Assembly (NCBI GenBank): GCA_963682025.1
Contig: OY821519.1
Coordinates: forward strand, 102,544,585-102,608,584
Origin: Cordilura impudica
Lineage: Eukaryota > Arthropoda > Insecta > Diptera > Scathophagidae
Reading direction: 5' to 3'
DNA: 64,000 bases
The notes under the pieces were generated by a model. The model made no database searches, had not been told where the DNA came from, and was given only the letters and a program-made list of their open reading frames with translations. The position numbers were made by a program, and so were the translations under genes. Shown here one piece after another: positions 1-11,395 of the stretch; position 1 is the first letter of the stretch; each line of letters starts with the position of its first letter.

Positions 1-2
1 AA

Positions 3-197
3 ATTAGGAGAAACAGAGGCGATTTAAAAAGTCGTATGCAAAGGAAAATAAACATTTTAAAAAGTGAGTTAAGCTACGAGACACAAAGAGATAGAAGAGT
101 AGAACTGGAAAAGAAATTACAGGAAACCAGAAAGGAATTAAATTCATATTTGAAAGAGAAAAGAAAAGCAAAAAAGAAATGTCTGCAGAAGAAATAA
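3..197 (+). CDS. small upstream ORF of the LTR element, open at the left edge
   Basis: This frame is open from the window edge and ends with TAA at 195-197, leaving 64 visible codons. The product is strongly basic and rich in Lys, Arg and Glu (for example RRVELEKKLQETRKEL), which suggests a coiled coil. It overlaps the start of the next ORF by 19 bases in another frame. Members of the 412/mdg1 lineage are known for small ORFs of unknown function before gag, and the position fits. The true start is outside the window or is the internal ATG near 36. No function is assigned; it could also be chance open frame in purine-rich sequence. Confidence 0.4.
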   Translation: MRRNRGDLKSRMQRKINILKSELSYETQRDRRVELEKKLQETRKELNSYLKEKRKAKKKCLQKK

Positions 198-463
198 ATG
201 CACAACCAGATATGTTAGATAAACTAGATGAGGAAATAAGAAGATTAGCAGATGAAGGGTATTTTACTAAACCATTAGAGCTACGCAAAAAGAAAAAAGT
301 TGAAGTTAAATATACAAAGGCTGAGTTAGAAAAACAGGTTAAATGGTTAGCTAATTTTTGGAAAGTTATAGGAATGAAAGGTAGTCCTACGGAAGAAGAT
401 ATACTAAGGCCCACAACAGTACAGGCAGAGACCATCCTAATGGTAGAGAAATTCGGAAGGTAG
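179..463 (+). CDS. second small pre-gag ORF, function unknown
   Basis: This is a complete 94-residue ORF. The protein is charged, with an acidic N-terminal part (DMLDKLDEEIRRLADEG), a basic cluster ELRKKKKVEVK near residue 40, and a C-terminal part that looks globular (WLANFWKVIGMKGSPTEEDI). I recognise no catalytic motif, signal peptide or membrane segment. It sits between the basic edge ORF and gag, with a 275-base AT-rich gap before gag. This matches the arrangement of extra ORFs in mdg1-lineage elements. The frame is intact, unlike most coding sequence in this window, which suggests either a fairly young insertion or luck. Confidence 0.5.
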   Translation: MSAEEINAQPDMLDKLDEEIRRLADEGYFTKPLELRKKKKVEVKYTKAELEKQVKWLANFWKVIGMKGSPTEEDILRPTTVQAETILMVEKFGR

Positions 464-738
464 AAGAATAAAGAGGAAAAGAAGACGAAACAGAATTTTT
501 TTTCTAATCCAAAATTTTTTTTAAAGATCTTATTGTTATTATAGTAAGCAAACAACTATATATAAGAATTATTACATTATAAACACTATATTACATTATA
601 AACACTAAATATAAGAAATATTAAACAACATTGAAATATAAATTGAAATTGAAATATAAAAACAATATGTTAAAACTAATTTAATGAATAAATAAAGCAA
701 AACAAAAAAAAAAAAAAGAAAATTTTTTATGATTATCA

Positions 739-1587
739 ATGTCTCATATGGAAAATTTAATAAAGAGATTGGAATCGATAGCAGTAAACGCTAAAAAATC
801 AATAGGGAAACCATATTCTATAGAAACGGTAAATTCGAAAAGGAAGGAAATATCAGAATTGAGAACTCAGTTTGAGGACTGTTTGGCGGAAACTGAATTG
901 ACAGAAGAACTAAGAATAAAGATAGCTGACAAATTTAGAAAACTAAAAGAAGAAGCACTAGAAATTTTGACACATCATATAGATAAAAAAGATACTGAAA
1001 AAAGGGAAAAGTTAACTATGACGACGATTATGGACATGAACGAATTATCGGCTGTTTCGAAGCTAATACCTATATTTACGGGAGAGAAACAAGAATTGCA
1101 TAGTTTTGTGACAAATCTCGAATTGGTGTATGAAACTGTGACACAGGAAAAGCGAAATTTTTTCTTTAATTTCATATTTAAATCGCGACTTGAACAGAGA
1201 GTACAGAACCGAGTGAATCAGGAAAGCATTCCGACAGGCGTTAATGAGTTGGTGTTGGCTCTGAAAAGGGCCTATAAGCCACTAAAATCATCAAACAGCA
1301 TACTACAAAGATTAACACAAACTGTTCAAAAAGGGGATAATGTAAGAGGTTTTGCCGATAAAATAGAATCACTGGTCAACGAGTTGAATGAGGTTCAGAT
1401 AAACGAAATTGGCGAAGCAGATAGGTCTGCAATAGTACGAACGAATAATGCATTGGCATTTAATGTATTTAAAAGTGGGTTGAGAGATCAACAAACAATC
1501 TCAACAATTGATGCAAGTAGAGTTACTACTTTTACTGAAGCGTTAAAGATGGCTGAAGAGGCTATGGCGCGTGTCAGAGATAGATAA
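739..1587 (+). CDS. gag: Gag (capsid part) of the 412/mdg1-like retrotransposon
   Basis: This 282-residue ORF encodes a Ty3-type Gag. Residues about 1-90 are helical and charged. From about residue 110 (LIPIFTGEKQELHSFVTNLE) the capsid fold characteristic of Ty3 Gag begins, and it continues to about residue 275. Family Gag assembles the virus-like particle in the cytoplasm. The nucleocapsid with its Cys-His knuckle, expected after the capsid, is absent: the frame stops at 1587, next to the point where protease and RT are missing, so the C-terminus is probably cut by the deletion. The start at 739 is the first ATG in frame; a second Met three codons later is an alternative. Confidence 0.8.
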   Translation: MSHMENLIKRLESIAVNAKKSIGKPYSIETVNSKRKEISELRTQFEDCLAETELTEELRIKIADKFRKLKEEALEILTHHIDKKDTEKREKLTMTTIMDMNELSAVSKLIPIFTGEKQELHSFVTNLELVYETVTQEKRNFFFNFIFKSRLEQRVQNRVNQESIPTGVNELVLALKRAYKPLKSSNSILQRLTQTVQKGDNVRGFADKIESLVNELNEVQINEIGEADRSAIVRTNNALAFNVFKSGLRDQQTISTIDASRVTTFTEALKMAEEAMARVRDR

Positions 1588-1613
1588 GTGTTATACCAGA
1601 ATGCAAGCAGTAA

Positions 1614-3248
1614 CAATGGAAAACGCTGGTGATAACAAGAAACATGAAAAAGAATATGATACAAAACAACGCAGAAAATGATAACAAAATAATACAAAAT
1701 AAAAATGAGGAAACAGATGGAACATCACCTACTGGGACTGATCACCTCAACATATGGGAATGTACATCGATTAATGACATAAAGCATGCAAGAAAACTTA
1801 AATTTATAATTGGAAATAAGTCGACTAATAAAAATGATAAAATTAATGAAGATAAAGATATTAATATGCGCATAGGATATAGTGACAATTCATGCTACTC
1901 AGGTACATCGAAGAAACTAGAATCCAATAAGAAACTGTACAGGGAAGAAAATGGAAATGATATGACTCAAATTGAGGACGATAATAATCTAAATGAAACG
2001 CGCGTAAGATGTAGTGAAAATCCATGTTATTTAGATAAAGTGTTGGAGAAGCTACCATCTATTTTGAGAACAACAGAGTATAGAAAATTCGCACTGGAAA
2101 GAAGTAACGAAATATTTAAGAAAATAACCCTTGGGAAAATTAAGAAAATAATGAATAAAAATGAGAATAATGACGTCAAGATATTAATATATAAAAATCC
2201 TCAAAATATAAAGAATGATAAAGAAAAGTTGAATCTAATAAAAATGTATCATAATACACCATGCGGAGGGCATTTTGGAGTGAGAAAAACAGTACTTAGA
2301 CTAAAACAAAAGTATATATGGAAGAATATGTCGAAGATGATAAAAGATTATGTAAAAACGTGTGATTTGTGTTAGAGGAACAAACAAATCAAACACACAA
2401 AGGAACCATTATGTGTGACAGACACACCGGATCAGAGTTTCAACACACTTGTAATTGACACAGTAGGTCCTTTAAGACCATCACAACATTGCAGGTATAT
2501 ACTCACCATACAATGTGAACTGACAAAATACATAATAGCTTGTCCTATGGAGACAAAAGAGGCCACGAATGTAGCCAAGGCACTAATTGAGAATGTAATA
2601 CTAAAATATGGAATGTTCAAAACAATTAAATCTGATAGAGGAACAGAGTTTACAAATCAGTTGATAAAGGAAATATGTGAATTTTTGAAGATTGAACAAA
2701 GATTCTCAACACCATACCATCATGAGACGCTGGGAACTGTGGAACGAAATCACAGGGTTCTAAATGAATACTTTCTTTCGTTCGTGATTGATGATGATTG
2801 GTACTCATGGGTTCCATATTATGCATTCGCTTATAATACTACACCTCATGTGGATACAGGATATTCACCTTTTGAGTTGGTTTATGGCAAATTGCCAAGT
2901 TTGCCAGGTGATCTTGTAGAAAAATGCAACGAAAAAACATACGATTTCGACAATTACACGAATGAGATAAAAACAAGATTAAAATATTCATTAGAAAATG
3001 CCAGAAAAATGATAGAAAAGATAAAATTGAAAAGAGTACAAGACTCACATAAGTGTAAGAATAGTATAGACATAAAATTAGGAGTTTTAGTTTTGCTAAA
3101 AATAGAAAATAGGAAGAAAAATGAATCACCATACCAGGGTCCATATGAAGTCATTGGTATTGAAAATGTAAATGTAGAAATAAAAATAAATAACAAAACA
3201 AAAATAGTACATAAGAATTTATTGAAAAAATACAATAAGAACAAATGA
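1614..3248 (+). pseudogene. pol: Pol remnant: integrase (HHCC, D,D35E, chromodomain-less C-terminus)
   Basis: One reading frame runs from a stop at 1611-1613 to 3248 and is broken once, by TAG at 2373-2375. The first 190 codons are an Asn/Lys-rich linker beginning TLVITRNM, as found after RNase H in this lineage. The zinc-binding module is at about 2240-2372 (H..GGHF, then CDLC). The core follows the stop codon: first Asp in VIDTVGP (2457-2459), second in SDRGTEF (2634-2636), Glu in GTVERNH (2742-2744). The last two have 35 residues between them, the retroviral integrase spacing. A GPY/F-like end follows (SPYQGPYEVI). The catalytic triad is intact, but protease, RT and RNase H are deleted and the stop separates zinc finger from core. 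Confidence 0.88.
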
Positions 3249-3479
3249 GTGGAAATATTAGAATATTTGAAAATAAACAAATTTTGAAAATTGGAAATTA
3301 TAAACTTTGTATAAGAAAATTACAATTATTATATTTAGATAATAAGATTTTTTTTTTTTTGATAAACAAATAATAACTTTAAGACATTTAATTATATTTC
3401 ACACTATGCACCGATTATATTGTTAAAAAATCATCCAAATTTATAAATAAAATTGTATGATTTTCTTGAACGGTGAGGG

Positions 3480-3950
3480 TGTAGTATACTCGTGAACAGA
3501 GGGTCAACTGTAAACCCAAATCAATGATTCACAAGTATACAAATAAATATGTACATTCATGGTGACGATTGATCTGGGTTTACAATGTATGTGTTTGTAT
3601 GTTTGCATGTCAAAAGAATGTAGAACGCAAACGAGTATATTGTAAACGAAAGTTTAATGACATATTTTAAGTATCACCAATTTGTGTAACATTACACCAA
3701 ATTGGGAATGATCGATTTACATTTTTTATTTTTAGTGACGATTTGACGAACTGACCTTTTGACGAAAGAGAACGTACTCAATGAGTGTACGTACATGAAT
3801 GTGCATGAGTAATTTTAAGATTGAGTAAATTTTATTCAAACCTAGTATTAGTAAATTAATATATAAGTTTTTACAATTTTAAAATAAAGTCAGTCTTAAT
3901 TGAAAATTAAACAAGAACAAGTCGTTTCAATAACCAAACCAAATAATACA
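3480..3950 (+). repeat. putative 3' LTR of the 412-like element
   Basis: The left end TGTAGTATAC follows a purine-rich stretch (GAACGGTGAGGG), a reasonable polypurine tract. The right end is set at AATAATACA, giving about 470 bp, close to the usual LTR size in this lineage. An AATAAA signal lies near 3882. The partner LTR is outside the window, so neither the ends nor the target duplication can be confirmed; a right end up to 30 bases further on is possible. Confidence 0.6.
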
Positions 3951-4183
3951 CCATAACTTGCTAGAATAAGTATCCGTACACTTGAAGATGAAAATTTTTG
4001 AAATTAATAAAAATTTTAATAAAATATTTTTAATTACGAACTTTTTACGATTGAACATTTGGAATTTTACTTTTTTACAATGCAAAAAATATGGAATGGT
4101 AACTATAAATGACAGAAAAAATATTCGTACATTTACTAAAAGGGGAATTACACGAATTATGCAGGTGTGTTATATCGATTTTT
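3951..4183. other. unassigned AT-rich spacer
   Basis: There is an open frame at 3982-4239 that runs into the HINE downstream. I see no recognisable motif and treat it as non-coding flank of the LTR element. Confidence 0.4.
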
Positions 4184-4646
4184 TATACCCTATACCACTA
4201 TGTGGTTTGGGTATGATGACTTTGTGCTGCTGTTTGTAACTACCAAAAATATTTGACCTAGACCCATCTTTAATTATACCGATCGAATCAGAATCACTAA
4301 CTGATTCGATTTAACGATGTCCGTCCGTCCGTCCGACTGTGTGTCCATGTAAACCTTGTATTCAAATTGCAGGTCGCAAATATGAATATATTGTGATGAA
4401 ATTTGGTATATGAGCTTCTATCAGCCATTGGATGAACGCTGTTGAAATTGGTGAAAAGCGGACCATGTTCAGACCTAGTCCCCATACAAATGACCCCTAT
4501 GAAATCGACATAAATTGCCATAAGATCCATATTATCTGATTCTTAGTAAAATTGTTTTTGAATGTGTTTGTTGTATCCATTAATCAGTATTCCAAAAATA
4601 ATCCCTATTGGACAATTGTTAGTCATAGGCTCTTATAGAGCCTACA
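4184..4646 (+). mobile_element. HINE (DINE-1-like) copy a, 3' truncated
   Basis: It starts with TATACCCTATACCACTATG after a T-run, has the (GTCY)n tract at about 4318-4348 and the conserved CATGTAAACCTTG block, and loses similarity after about 4646, before the 3' hairpin. Confidence 0.85.
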
Positions 4647-5292
4647 CTTGCAGCAAAAAATGCATTGCTATAACGGGCACAATAAATATTGAAATTTTTA
4701 TTAAAAAGATTATTTCCCTTAATATGCCAACAAAATATGTCCATATATTTTTAATCCGATTTGGCATCTTGAGTTTTACAAGACAAATAACGTGGTTTTA
4801 AACGGAGATGAACTACCTGTTCCAATAAAGTAACAGAAACCACTATATAATCCCAAATAGAAGGCTTTCCAGAAAAGGTCCGCAAGTCTATATATAATGA
4901 TTAGAACTATAAAAATTTTAGTTTTTTGTAAGCTTTAATATAATTTCATTTACATAAAAACTCTAGGTTCAATGGTTGCCTTATTATTACATTTTATGCA
5001 GGCTAAGATTTTTCCATCTCAATCCTTAGGAGATGCTACCTGTATGATAATGTGCTTTTTTGACCCAACTACTGACATCAAAAATTTATGGACGACTTGT
5101 CCGATCCCGCCCATTTTAATCACTAATGACCTTGGGACACACACAAAGGTTCATTACTCTGGCCTTTATATTTATTCGCATATTTAATAGAAAAAACTTC
5201 CACGCTCACTTTATATATCAAAATATTTAAATATCTTATGTCCACCCTGCAGGCTCCTTCTAACTACTGTTGAAAGACTGTTCCACCTTACT
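4647..5292. other. unassigned spacer with a short shared block
   Basis: No gene is recognised. The block around 5098-5125 (GATCCCGCCCATTT) is shared with the HelC-type repeat near 29012, so at least part of this spacer may be an eroded repeat. Confidence 0.35.
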
Positions 5293-6608
5293 AAGAGAAT
5301 TATAGTCGGTCAAGACCGACTATACGATACATTATAAATAAGCATAAGCATAAATATGAAAAAGTTCATATTGTATGTTGTATTTATATGGGGACAAAAA
5401 TTTGAGAAAACTCTGTGCAATACTTTTGTTTTTTTATACCCTACACCACTATGTGTTTTGGGTATAATGACTTTGTGCTGCTGTTTGTAACAACCAAAAA
5501 TATTTGACCTACACCCATCTTTAATTATACCGATCGAATCAGAATCACTATCTGATTCAATTTAACGATGTCCATCCGTCCGTCCGTCCGTCCGTCTGTG
5601 TGTCCATGTAAAGCTTGTAATCAAACTGCAGGTCGCAAATATGAATATATTTTGCCGAAATTTGGTATTTGATCTTCTATTGGCCATGGGATGAACGCTA
5701 TTGAAATTGGGGAGAATCGGTCCATGTTCAGACCTAGCCCCCATACAAATGACTCCTATGAAATCAACATATATTGCCATAAGATCCAAATTATCATACA
5801 AATCTTAGTCAAATTGGGTTTGTATGTATATATTACATCCATTAATCAGTAGTCCAAAAATGATCCCTATTGGACAACTCTTAGTCATAGGCCCCATATA
5901 GAGCTGCTTCCCGATCTTCACTTAAATCTATCAAAAATCATAAATATTGCACGGATTCCTTTCAAATTTTGTTTGTATATATTTTTACAAAATACAAGAG
6001 ACTTTACCAAACATGGTCAGGATCGGTCCATTTTTGGGCCTAGTCCCCATATAGATATAGCATCCGATATGAACTTTTTCATATCTGCAGCCGAAAAAAT
6101 TGATAAAAATCCCACTCAAATTTGGTTTATGCTTATTTTCTATATCCAGTTAGTTGGGCCTGAGAGATAGGGTCTCTAAACGCATGGTATAGGGTATAAT
6201 TTTCTTACTTGTTTTTTTTTTTTGCAAATTTAAGTGAAGATCGGGAAGCAGCTTCATGTGAAAGCCATGACTATGAATTGTCTACAGGGTTTGCTTTTGG
6301 AATACAGACACAAATCAAATTTGGGAGATCTATATATATAATTTTTTGGATTTTATGGCAATTTAAGTCGATTTCATACGGTTTATTTGTAAAGGAATAG
6401 GTCCGAAAATGCGCCGATTTTCATCGTTCTTCCAAATACATACCAAATTTTATCAAAATATATTCATAACTGCTAGCTGTAGTTTGATTACCTGGTTTAC
6501 GTGGACGAACAGAGGAGCAGGCGGACGGACGGACATTGCTAAATCGAAAATTATTCTGAGTCGACCGCTGTAATAGGTCAATTATATCATATAGCGGCAT
6601 AGGGTATA
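5293..6608 (-). mobile_element. HINE copy b, split by HINE copy c
   Basis: The two parts (5293-5434 and 6213-6608) read as a single minus-strand HINE. The left part holds the 3' palindrome and runs to the conserved GCAATA...TTTTGTTTT run. The right part resumes at AAATTTAAGTGAAGATCGG and ends at GGGTATA (6602-6608). Copy c sits exactly in the T-run between them. The left part also has an internal deletion (about 5335-5400). Confidence 0.8.
5435..6211 (+). mobile_element. HINE copy c, full length but without the 3' palindrome
   Basis: It runs from TATACCC to CTTACTTGT, about 777 bp. The (GTCY)n tract is at about 5571-5605. The usual 3' dyad TAGTCGGTCTAGACCGACTA is missing: GGTATAGGGTATAA passes straight into TTTTCTTACTTGT. 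It lies inside copy b. Confidence 0.88.
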
Positions 6609-6822
6609 AAAATATTTAAAATTTTGGACTTCTACCTGCAAAAATTGCTGAAATATTGAGGCACGAAAGGTGAATAATTCAAAAAACTCAATGAAGTAGT
6701 CTGTAATAATTGCATTTATCTTCAAAACTTGTTACCCTGTAAATATAGTCATGTTTTCAATTAAAGGGTATTTAGGCATCCTTTACAATGATGTGATGGA
6801 ATATTTCATATATTCGTTTATT

Positions 6823-7606
6823 TATGCCCTATACCACTATGTGGTTTGGGTATAATGACTTTGTGCTGCTGTTTGTAACAACCAAAAATATTCGTCCTAG
6901 ACCCATCTTTAATTATACCGATCGACTCAGAATCACTTTTTGAGTCGAAATAGCAATGTCCGTCCGTCCGTCTGTGTGTCCATGTAAAGCTTTTAATCAA
7001 ACTACTAGTCGCAAATATGAATATGTTTTGATGAAATTTGGTATATAAGCTTCCATCGGCTATGGGATAAATGCTGTTGAAATTGGTGAGAATCGGTCCA
7101 TGTTCAGACCTAGCCCCCATACAAATGACCCCTATGATCGACATAAATTACCATAAGATACAAATTATCATATAGATCGCAATCAAATTGGGTTTATATG
7201 TGTTTGTTATATCCATTAATCAGTAGTCCAAAAATAATACCTATAGGACAATTCTTAGTCATAGGCCCTTATAGAGCTGCTTCCCGATTTTCACTTAAAT
7301 CTATCAAAAAACAAAAATATTGCACTGATTCATCTCAAATTTTGTTTGTATATTTTTTTACAAAATACAAGAGACTTTACCAACCACGGTCAGGATCAGT
7401 CCATTTTTGGACCTAGTCCCCATATAGATATATCATCCGATATGAACTTTTTCATATCTGCAGCCAAAAAATTAATAACAATGCCACTCAAATTTGGTTT
7501 ATGCCTATTTTCTATATCCAATTTGTTGGACCGAAGAGATAGGGTCTCTTAACCATGGTATATGGTATCGTATAGTCGGTCTAGACCGACTTTAATTTTC
7601 TTACAT
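6823..7606 (+). mobile_element. HINE copy e, near full length
   Basis: It starts TATGCCCTATACC and ends after the palindrome (about 7572-7590) and a degenerate TTTTCTTACATAT tail. Its (GTCY)n tract is short (about 6959-6980) compared with other copies. Confidence 0.87.
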
Positions 7607-7740
7607 ATTTTTAATGAGTATACTTAAAAGGCATATACAGTTCTACTAGTAAAAAGTTATGTGGTGGCAATTGTTTGACCCTTGGATTTCCACGGGGCTT
7701 TTCATGTAATAAAAATTAAATAATGGGATCTGTGTTCCTC

Positions 7741-7782
7741 AATAGGAAGAATATGCGCTCAATAGGAAGAATATGCTCTCTC
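7741..7782. repeat. 21-bp direct duplication
   Basis: CAATAGGAAGAATATGCGCT and CAATAGGAAGAATATGCTCT follow one another directly, differing by one base. The surrounding 7607-7830 has no recognised gene. Confidence 0.7.
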
Positions 7783-7829
7783 CTGCAAAATATCAAAGCT
7801 TTTTGCATTTGAAGCTTTTTGCATATTGT

Positions 7830-10800
7830 TATTTCAGCTTAATTCAGGGGTACACCAAGGTTCTGTTCTTTATCCCTCCCTTTTCCTGATATTTATTAAT
7901 GTCCTTCTTGATGTTCTTCTGTGGCATTCATTTTCTTGCAATTTCAGGTTTGGGACGAAAGGCAGACATTGAATGGCACACCCAATCATTATAACATGGT
8001 ACGTATCCTGGCTAATCATAGACAGGGTTTCAGTATTTGCCATTTAAATGCACAAAGTTTATGTAATAAACTTGATGAGTTTCGTCTTTTATTTGAAAAT
8101 TCGGGTGTGAACGCTATATGTGTTTCTGAGGCATGGTTCTGTGATAATGTTAGTGACAATATCTATGAGCTGAAGGTGTACTGTGTCTTTCGTTCTGACA
8201 GAAGTAGTCATGCTGGTGGTGTCGCAATTTATATAAAAAAAAATATTTCATGTCGATTTAATTGTACACATAATATAGCTAATGACGTGGCATATATTTT
8301 TATAGACGTAAATTGTTGTGGTGATAAACTTCTTCTTAGATGTGTATACAGTCCACATAAACGGATAAAGTTTGACAGTCTTATCACGAAGCTGGAGCTT
8401 TCATCAATGTCATACTCCTAAGTCATTATATCAGGTGATTTTAATAACAATCTTTTCGATGACTCAAATCTTACCACTATGATGTCGATGTTTGACTTGT
8501 CAGCTATCAACACAACGAGACCTACACACCACGTCAACAAATAGCACTTTGCTTGATCTTTTCTTTACCAGTAATGAAAGTAAAGTCCTTCATTATGATC
8601 AGTTAGCAGCACTAGCATTCTCGAAGCACGATCAACTCTTCTTATCATATGATTTTGCAATTGAAACCCAGCCCCAAACATTTATCTATCGTGATTTTAA
8701 TAATATTGATATCTTTGCTTTGGGATATGATCTTTGCTCTACTCCATGGGATCAAATTTTCTATTTACCGACTATTGGAGAACAACTGTCATTTCTTAAT
8801 GGAAAAATTTTAGGAATTTACAACAAACATGTCTTTAACAAAACGAAAAGTATTAAAAATAGAGATAAACCTTGGTTTACAATGGAAACCAAGATGCTAA
8901 TAGAACACCGTGATAATCTGTATCAGAAGTGGAAACGTTACATGATATCAGAATATCACGACGAATATAAGATGGCTAGGAAAGCGGTTGTTTCCAAAAT
9001 AAGGCATGATAAGTCTTCCTATTATTTTAACAAATTTAATACTGCTATTGGAAGTAAAAAACCTAGAAACAAATACGCCAAATTGGAATATATAAGACAA
9101 TTAATCAATCAATGAATGTTGACATTAAAAAAAAAAATACGCTAAATGAAGCTTTTGTAAATATTCCTCTACCAGCCGTAAATAACGAATTTTATGATGA
9201 TTTTCCCTGTAATAATTTATACATTTCCAAATTTAGCTTTCAGTGTGTAGAGGTAGTTGGAAGTTTCAATGCTATTAAATCGAATGCAGTGGGCCTTGAT
9301 AACATACACCCCAGATTTATAAAAATGATTTTACCATGGATTGTCCGTTTCATAATGTACTTGTTTAACTCCATAATCACTACTAGCATCTTTCCAATGG
9401 AGTGGAAAAATGCCAAAATTATACCAATACCAAAAACGGGTAACGAATACCGCCCGATTGCAATTCTTCCATATCTCTCAAAAGTTTTCGAGCACCTTTT
9501 ACACAGACAAATCTTTAGGTATTTGACGAGCGTCAATCTGGTTTCAGACCACAACATAGCTGTATAACAGCTTTATCTGATGTAGTTGAGGAGATAAGAA
9601 GTAACATGGATGATGGAAAAATATCTTTTTTGGTTTTATTGGACCACTCAAAGGCATTTGACACGGTGCACCACTCAATTTTATGCCTCAAACTGAAGAG
9701 GTTTTTTAAATTTTCTACATTAGCAGTTAGACTCATGTTTTCATATCTCACAAACAGATGCCAAACCGTTGCTAATGGTAGCTCCATCTCAAACTCACTG
9801 CAAGTTATAAGAGGGGTACCACATGGTTCAATCCTTGGACCACTACTTTATTTGATATATGCCAATGATCTAAGGTTCAGATGTACGTTGATGACATTCA
9901 GCTATATTTAAGTAGTACCAAGGGTTCAACTATTTCCAAAACTCAAGAACTGAATTGTGATTTCAAACGTATTCTAAATTGGGCAACGGCAAATGGTCTA
10001 CGACTTAATCCAAATAAATGTAAGTGTATTATAATAAAGAAGAAAGTGGTGCATTTGGAGAATGAGATTAATGTCTTCCTTGGGGGCTCTAAAATTGACA
10101 TCGTGGACACTGTATGATATCTCGGAGTTGTGTTTATGAGAACTCTGACTTGGTCAGATCATATTAATCAATCATGTGGCAGAATTTATTGTATGTTAAT
10201 AAGCTTATGGTTAATACAGCACTTTACTCCACCGAAAATAAGTTTGCTACTTGCTAAAACATATCTTTTACCAACATTACTATATGCATCTGAGGTTTTC
10301 ACAGGTTGCAACTCTAGGGATAACAGAAAACTAATTGTAACTTTCAACAACATTATTCGCTATATCTTTGGATTAAGAAAATTTGATCATGTATCCCAAT
10401 ACTCGTGTCATGTCTTACACATGTCATTTGACAACTATATTAAATTCAAGAACATTATATATCTACATAAAATTATTATAACAAAGGCTCAAAAATATCT
10501 TTTTGAACGATTAAAGTTCGCAAGATCTTCCAGAGGGAATCGTTTAATTCAATTTAAATAACGGGACCATGCCTCTGAATGTCAATTTTTTATTCTAACT
10601 ATTCGTCTCTGGAATCAGCTTCCTAATGTCATGCAAAATACAAGCAACTATACCAATAATTTAATTGATTTTATTTAATTTTTTTTAATGTTCTGTAATT
10701 GTAATTTATAATATTTTAAATTCAGATTAAGAGTTACTGATGTTAAATATATGGTGAATAACTTATCTGATTCCATTACTGTAATTTATAAGATACTGCG

Positions 10801-11395
10801 TCTTGTTGTAATGGAAAATCGCATTTAATAAATAAATACAAATACAAATACATATTAACAATATCTGGTTGGGGTAAAGTGAATGGGGCTGATTTTAATG
10901 AAAGAAAAACCTAATATTGTTTGTTGAAACAGAGGGCCTTGGACTCAACAATGGCATCTGTATATATGGTTGGTGTAAACATTTAGGAAACGGATACTTT
11001 TGATATTCTGCGGATGATAATTCATAGCAATGTTCATTAGAATGAATATGTGTTTGAAGGTGCAAAAATTATTTCACTTTATCCAACAAAAAATGGAATG
11101 GGCAGGAGCTTCAAAGTTTATTTTTGAGCTACCGGACCGTGTACAAAGGAGGGCATCGCTGCTCATTAATGACAGTGGGGTATCCAACTCTATTGAATCG
11201 TTGGAAAATCTTCGAAATGTGGATTGTATAACACTTTAGATACTACCATGGGAAATGTTCTCCTGATATTAGCGAGCTCAATCCAAGTGCTTCAGTGCGT
11301 ACTACCTGCTTCTCTTATAGGTCACACCCATTTGTAGTCTATTGTCCAGTTGACCACAAAATGCATTACCGGGAAAATTCATTTAAAATCTAATA
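7830..11395 (+). pseudogene. LINE family B relic, split by LINE A
   Basis: The outer pieces are 7830-7905 and about 10862-11395. The first encodes the RT stretch QLNSGVHQGSVL..SLFLIFIN. The second resumes at SGWGKVNGADFNE and continues to the C-terminal block RVQRRASLLINDSGVSNSIESLE...SHPFVVYCPVD. Both match the better family B copy at 44395-46500 (QLNSGVPQ, SEWGKANRVDFNE, SHPFVVYCPVD). The catalytic FADD region is absent here. Frames are broken in many places. The end, near AATCTAATAAAATTT, matches the 3' end of the other copy. Confidence 0.8.
7911..10860 (+). pseudogene. LINE family A: endonuclease-reverse transcriptase, broken
   Basis: This is an APE-type non-LTR element. The endonuclease begins at about 8020 (ICHLNAQSLCNKLDEF, then VSEAWF, AGGVAIYI, ISGDFN), and its histidine motif is FSKHDQLFLSY near 8623. 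A linker follows (DKPWFT). The reverse transcriptase runs from about 9240 (SNAVGLDNIHPRF, KIIPIPK) through the catalytic LLDHSKAFDTVHH (about 9637-9675), IRGVPHGSILGPLLY and MYVDDIQLY (9881-9907). The thumb extends to 10561 and the tail is (AAATAC)n-like near 10826-10852. There is a stop at 8419, frame breaks near 8490, 9110, 9565, 9880 and 10117, and the 5' end is missing. The motifs point to the CR1/jockey-like group, but I cannot fix the clade. It lies inside family B. Confidence 0.85.

Larger units (their letters stand above)
1..3950 (+). mobile_element. 412/mdg1-like Ty3 LTR retrotransposon, 3' part, internally deleted
   Basis: The order is two small ORFs, gag capsid, a short pol remnant with integrase, an AT-rich 3' non-coding part and one LTR. 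The lineage is inferred from the small ORFs ahead of gag, from the zinc-binding and D,D35E integrase, and from an LTR starting TGTAGTAT, as 412-type LTRs do. The 5' LTR and primer-binding site lie left of the window. Protease, reverse transcriptase and RNase H are missing: gag stops at 1587 and the next coding stretch, from about 1614, already reads as the linker before integrase. The pol part also carries a nonsense codon, so the copy cannot move by itself. Confidence 0.85.

Noticed and set aside
4..555. 183-codon minus-strand ORF
   Set aside because: Antisense of the pre-gag ORFs in purine-rich sequence; no motif.
4297..4530. Recurrent ORFs of 60-110 codons with MDLMAIYVDFIGVICMGARSE-type product in many places
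   Set aside because: All lie in HINE copies; the similarity follows from the DNA repeat. Stops and frame shifts vary among copies, so there is no sign of a protein.
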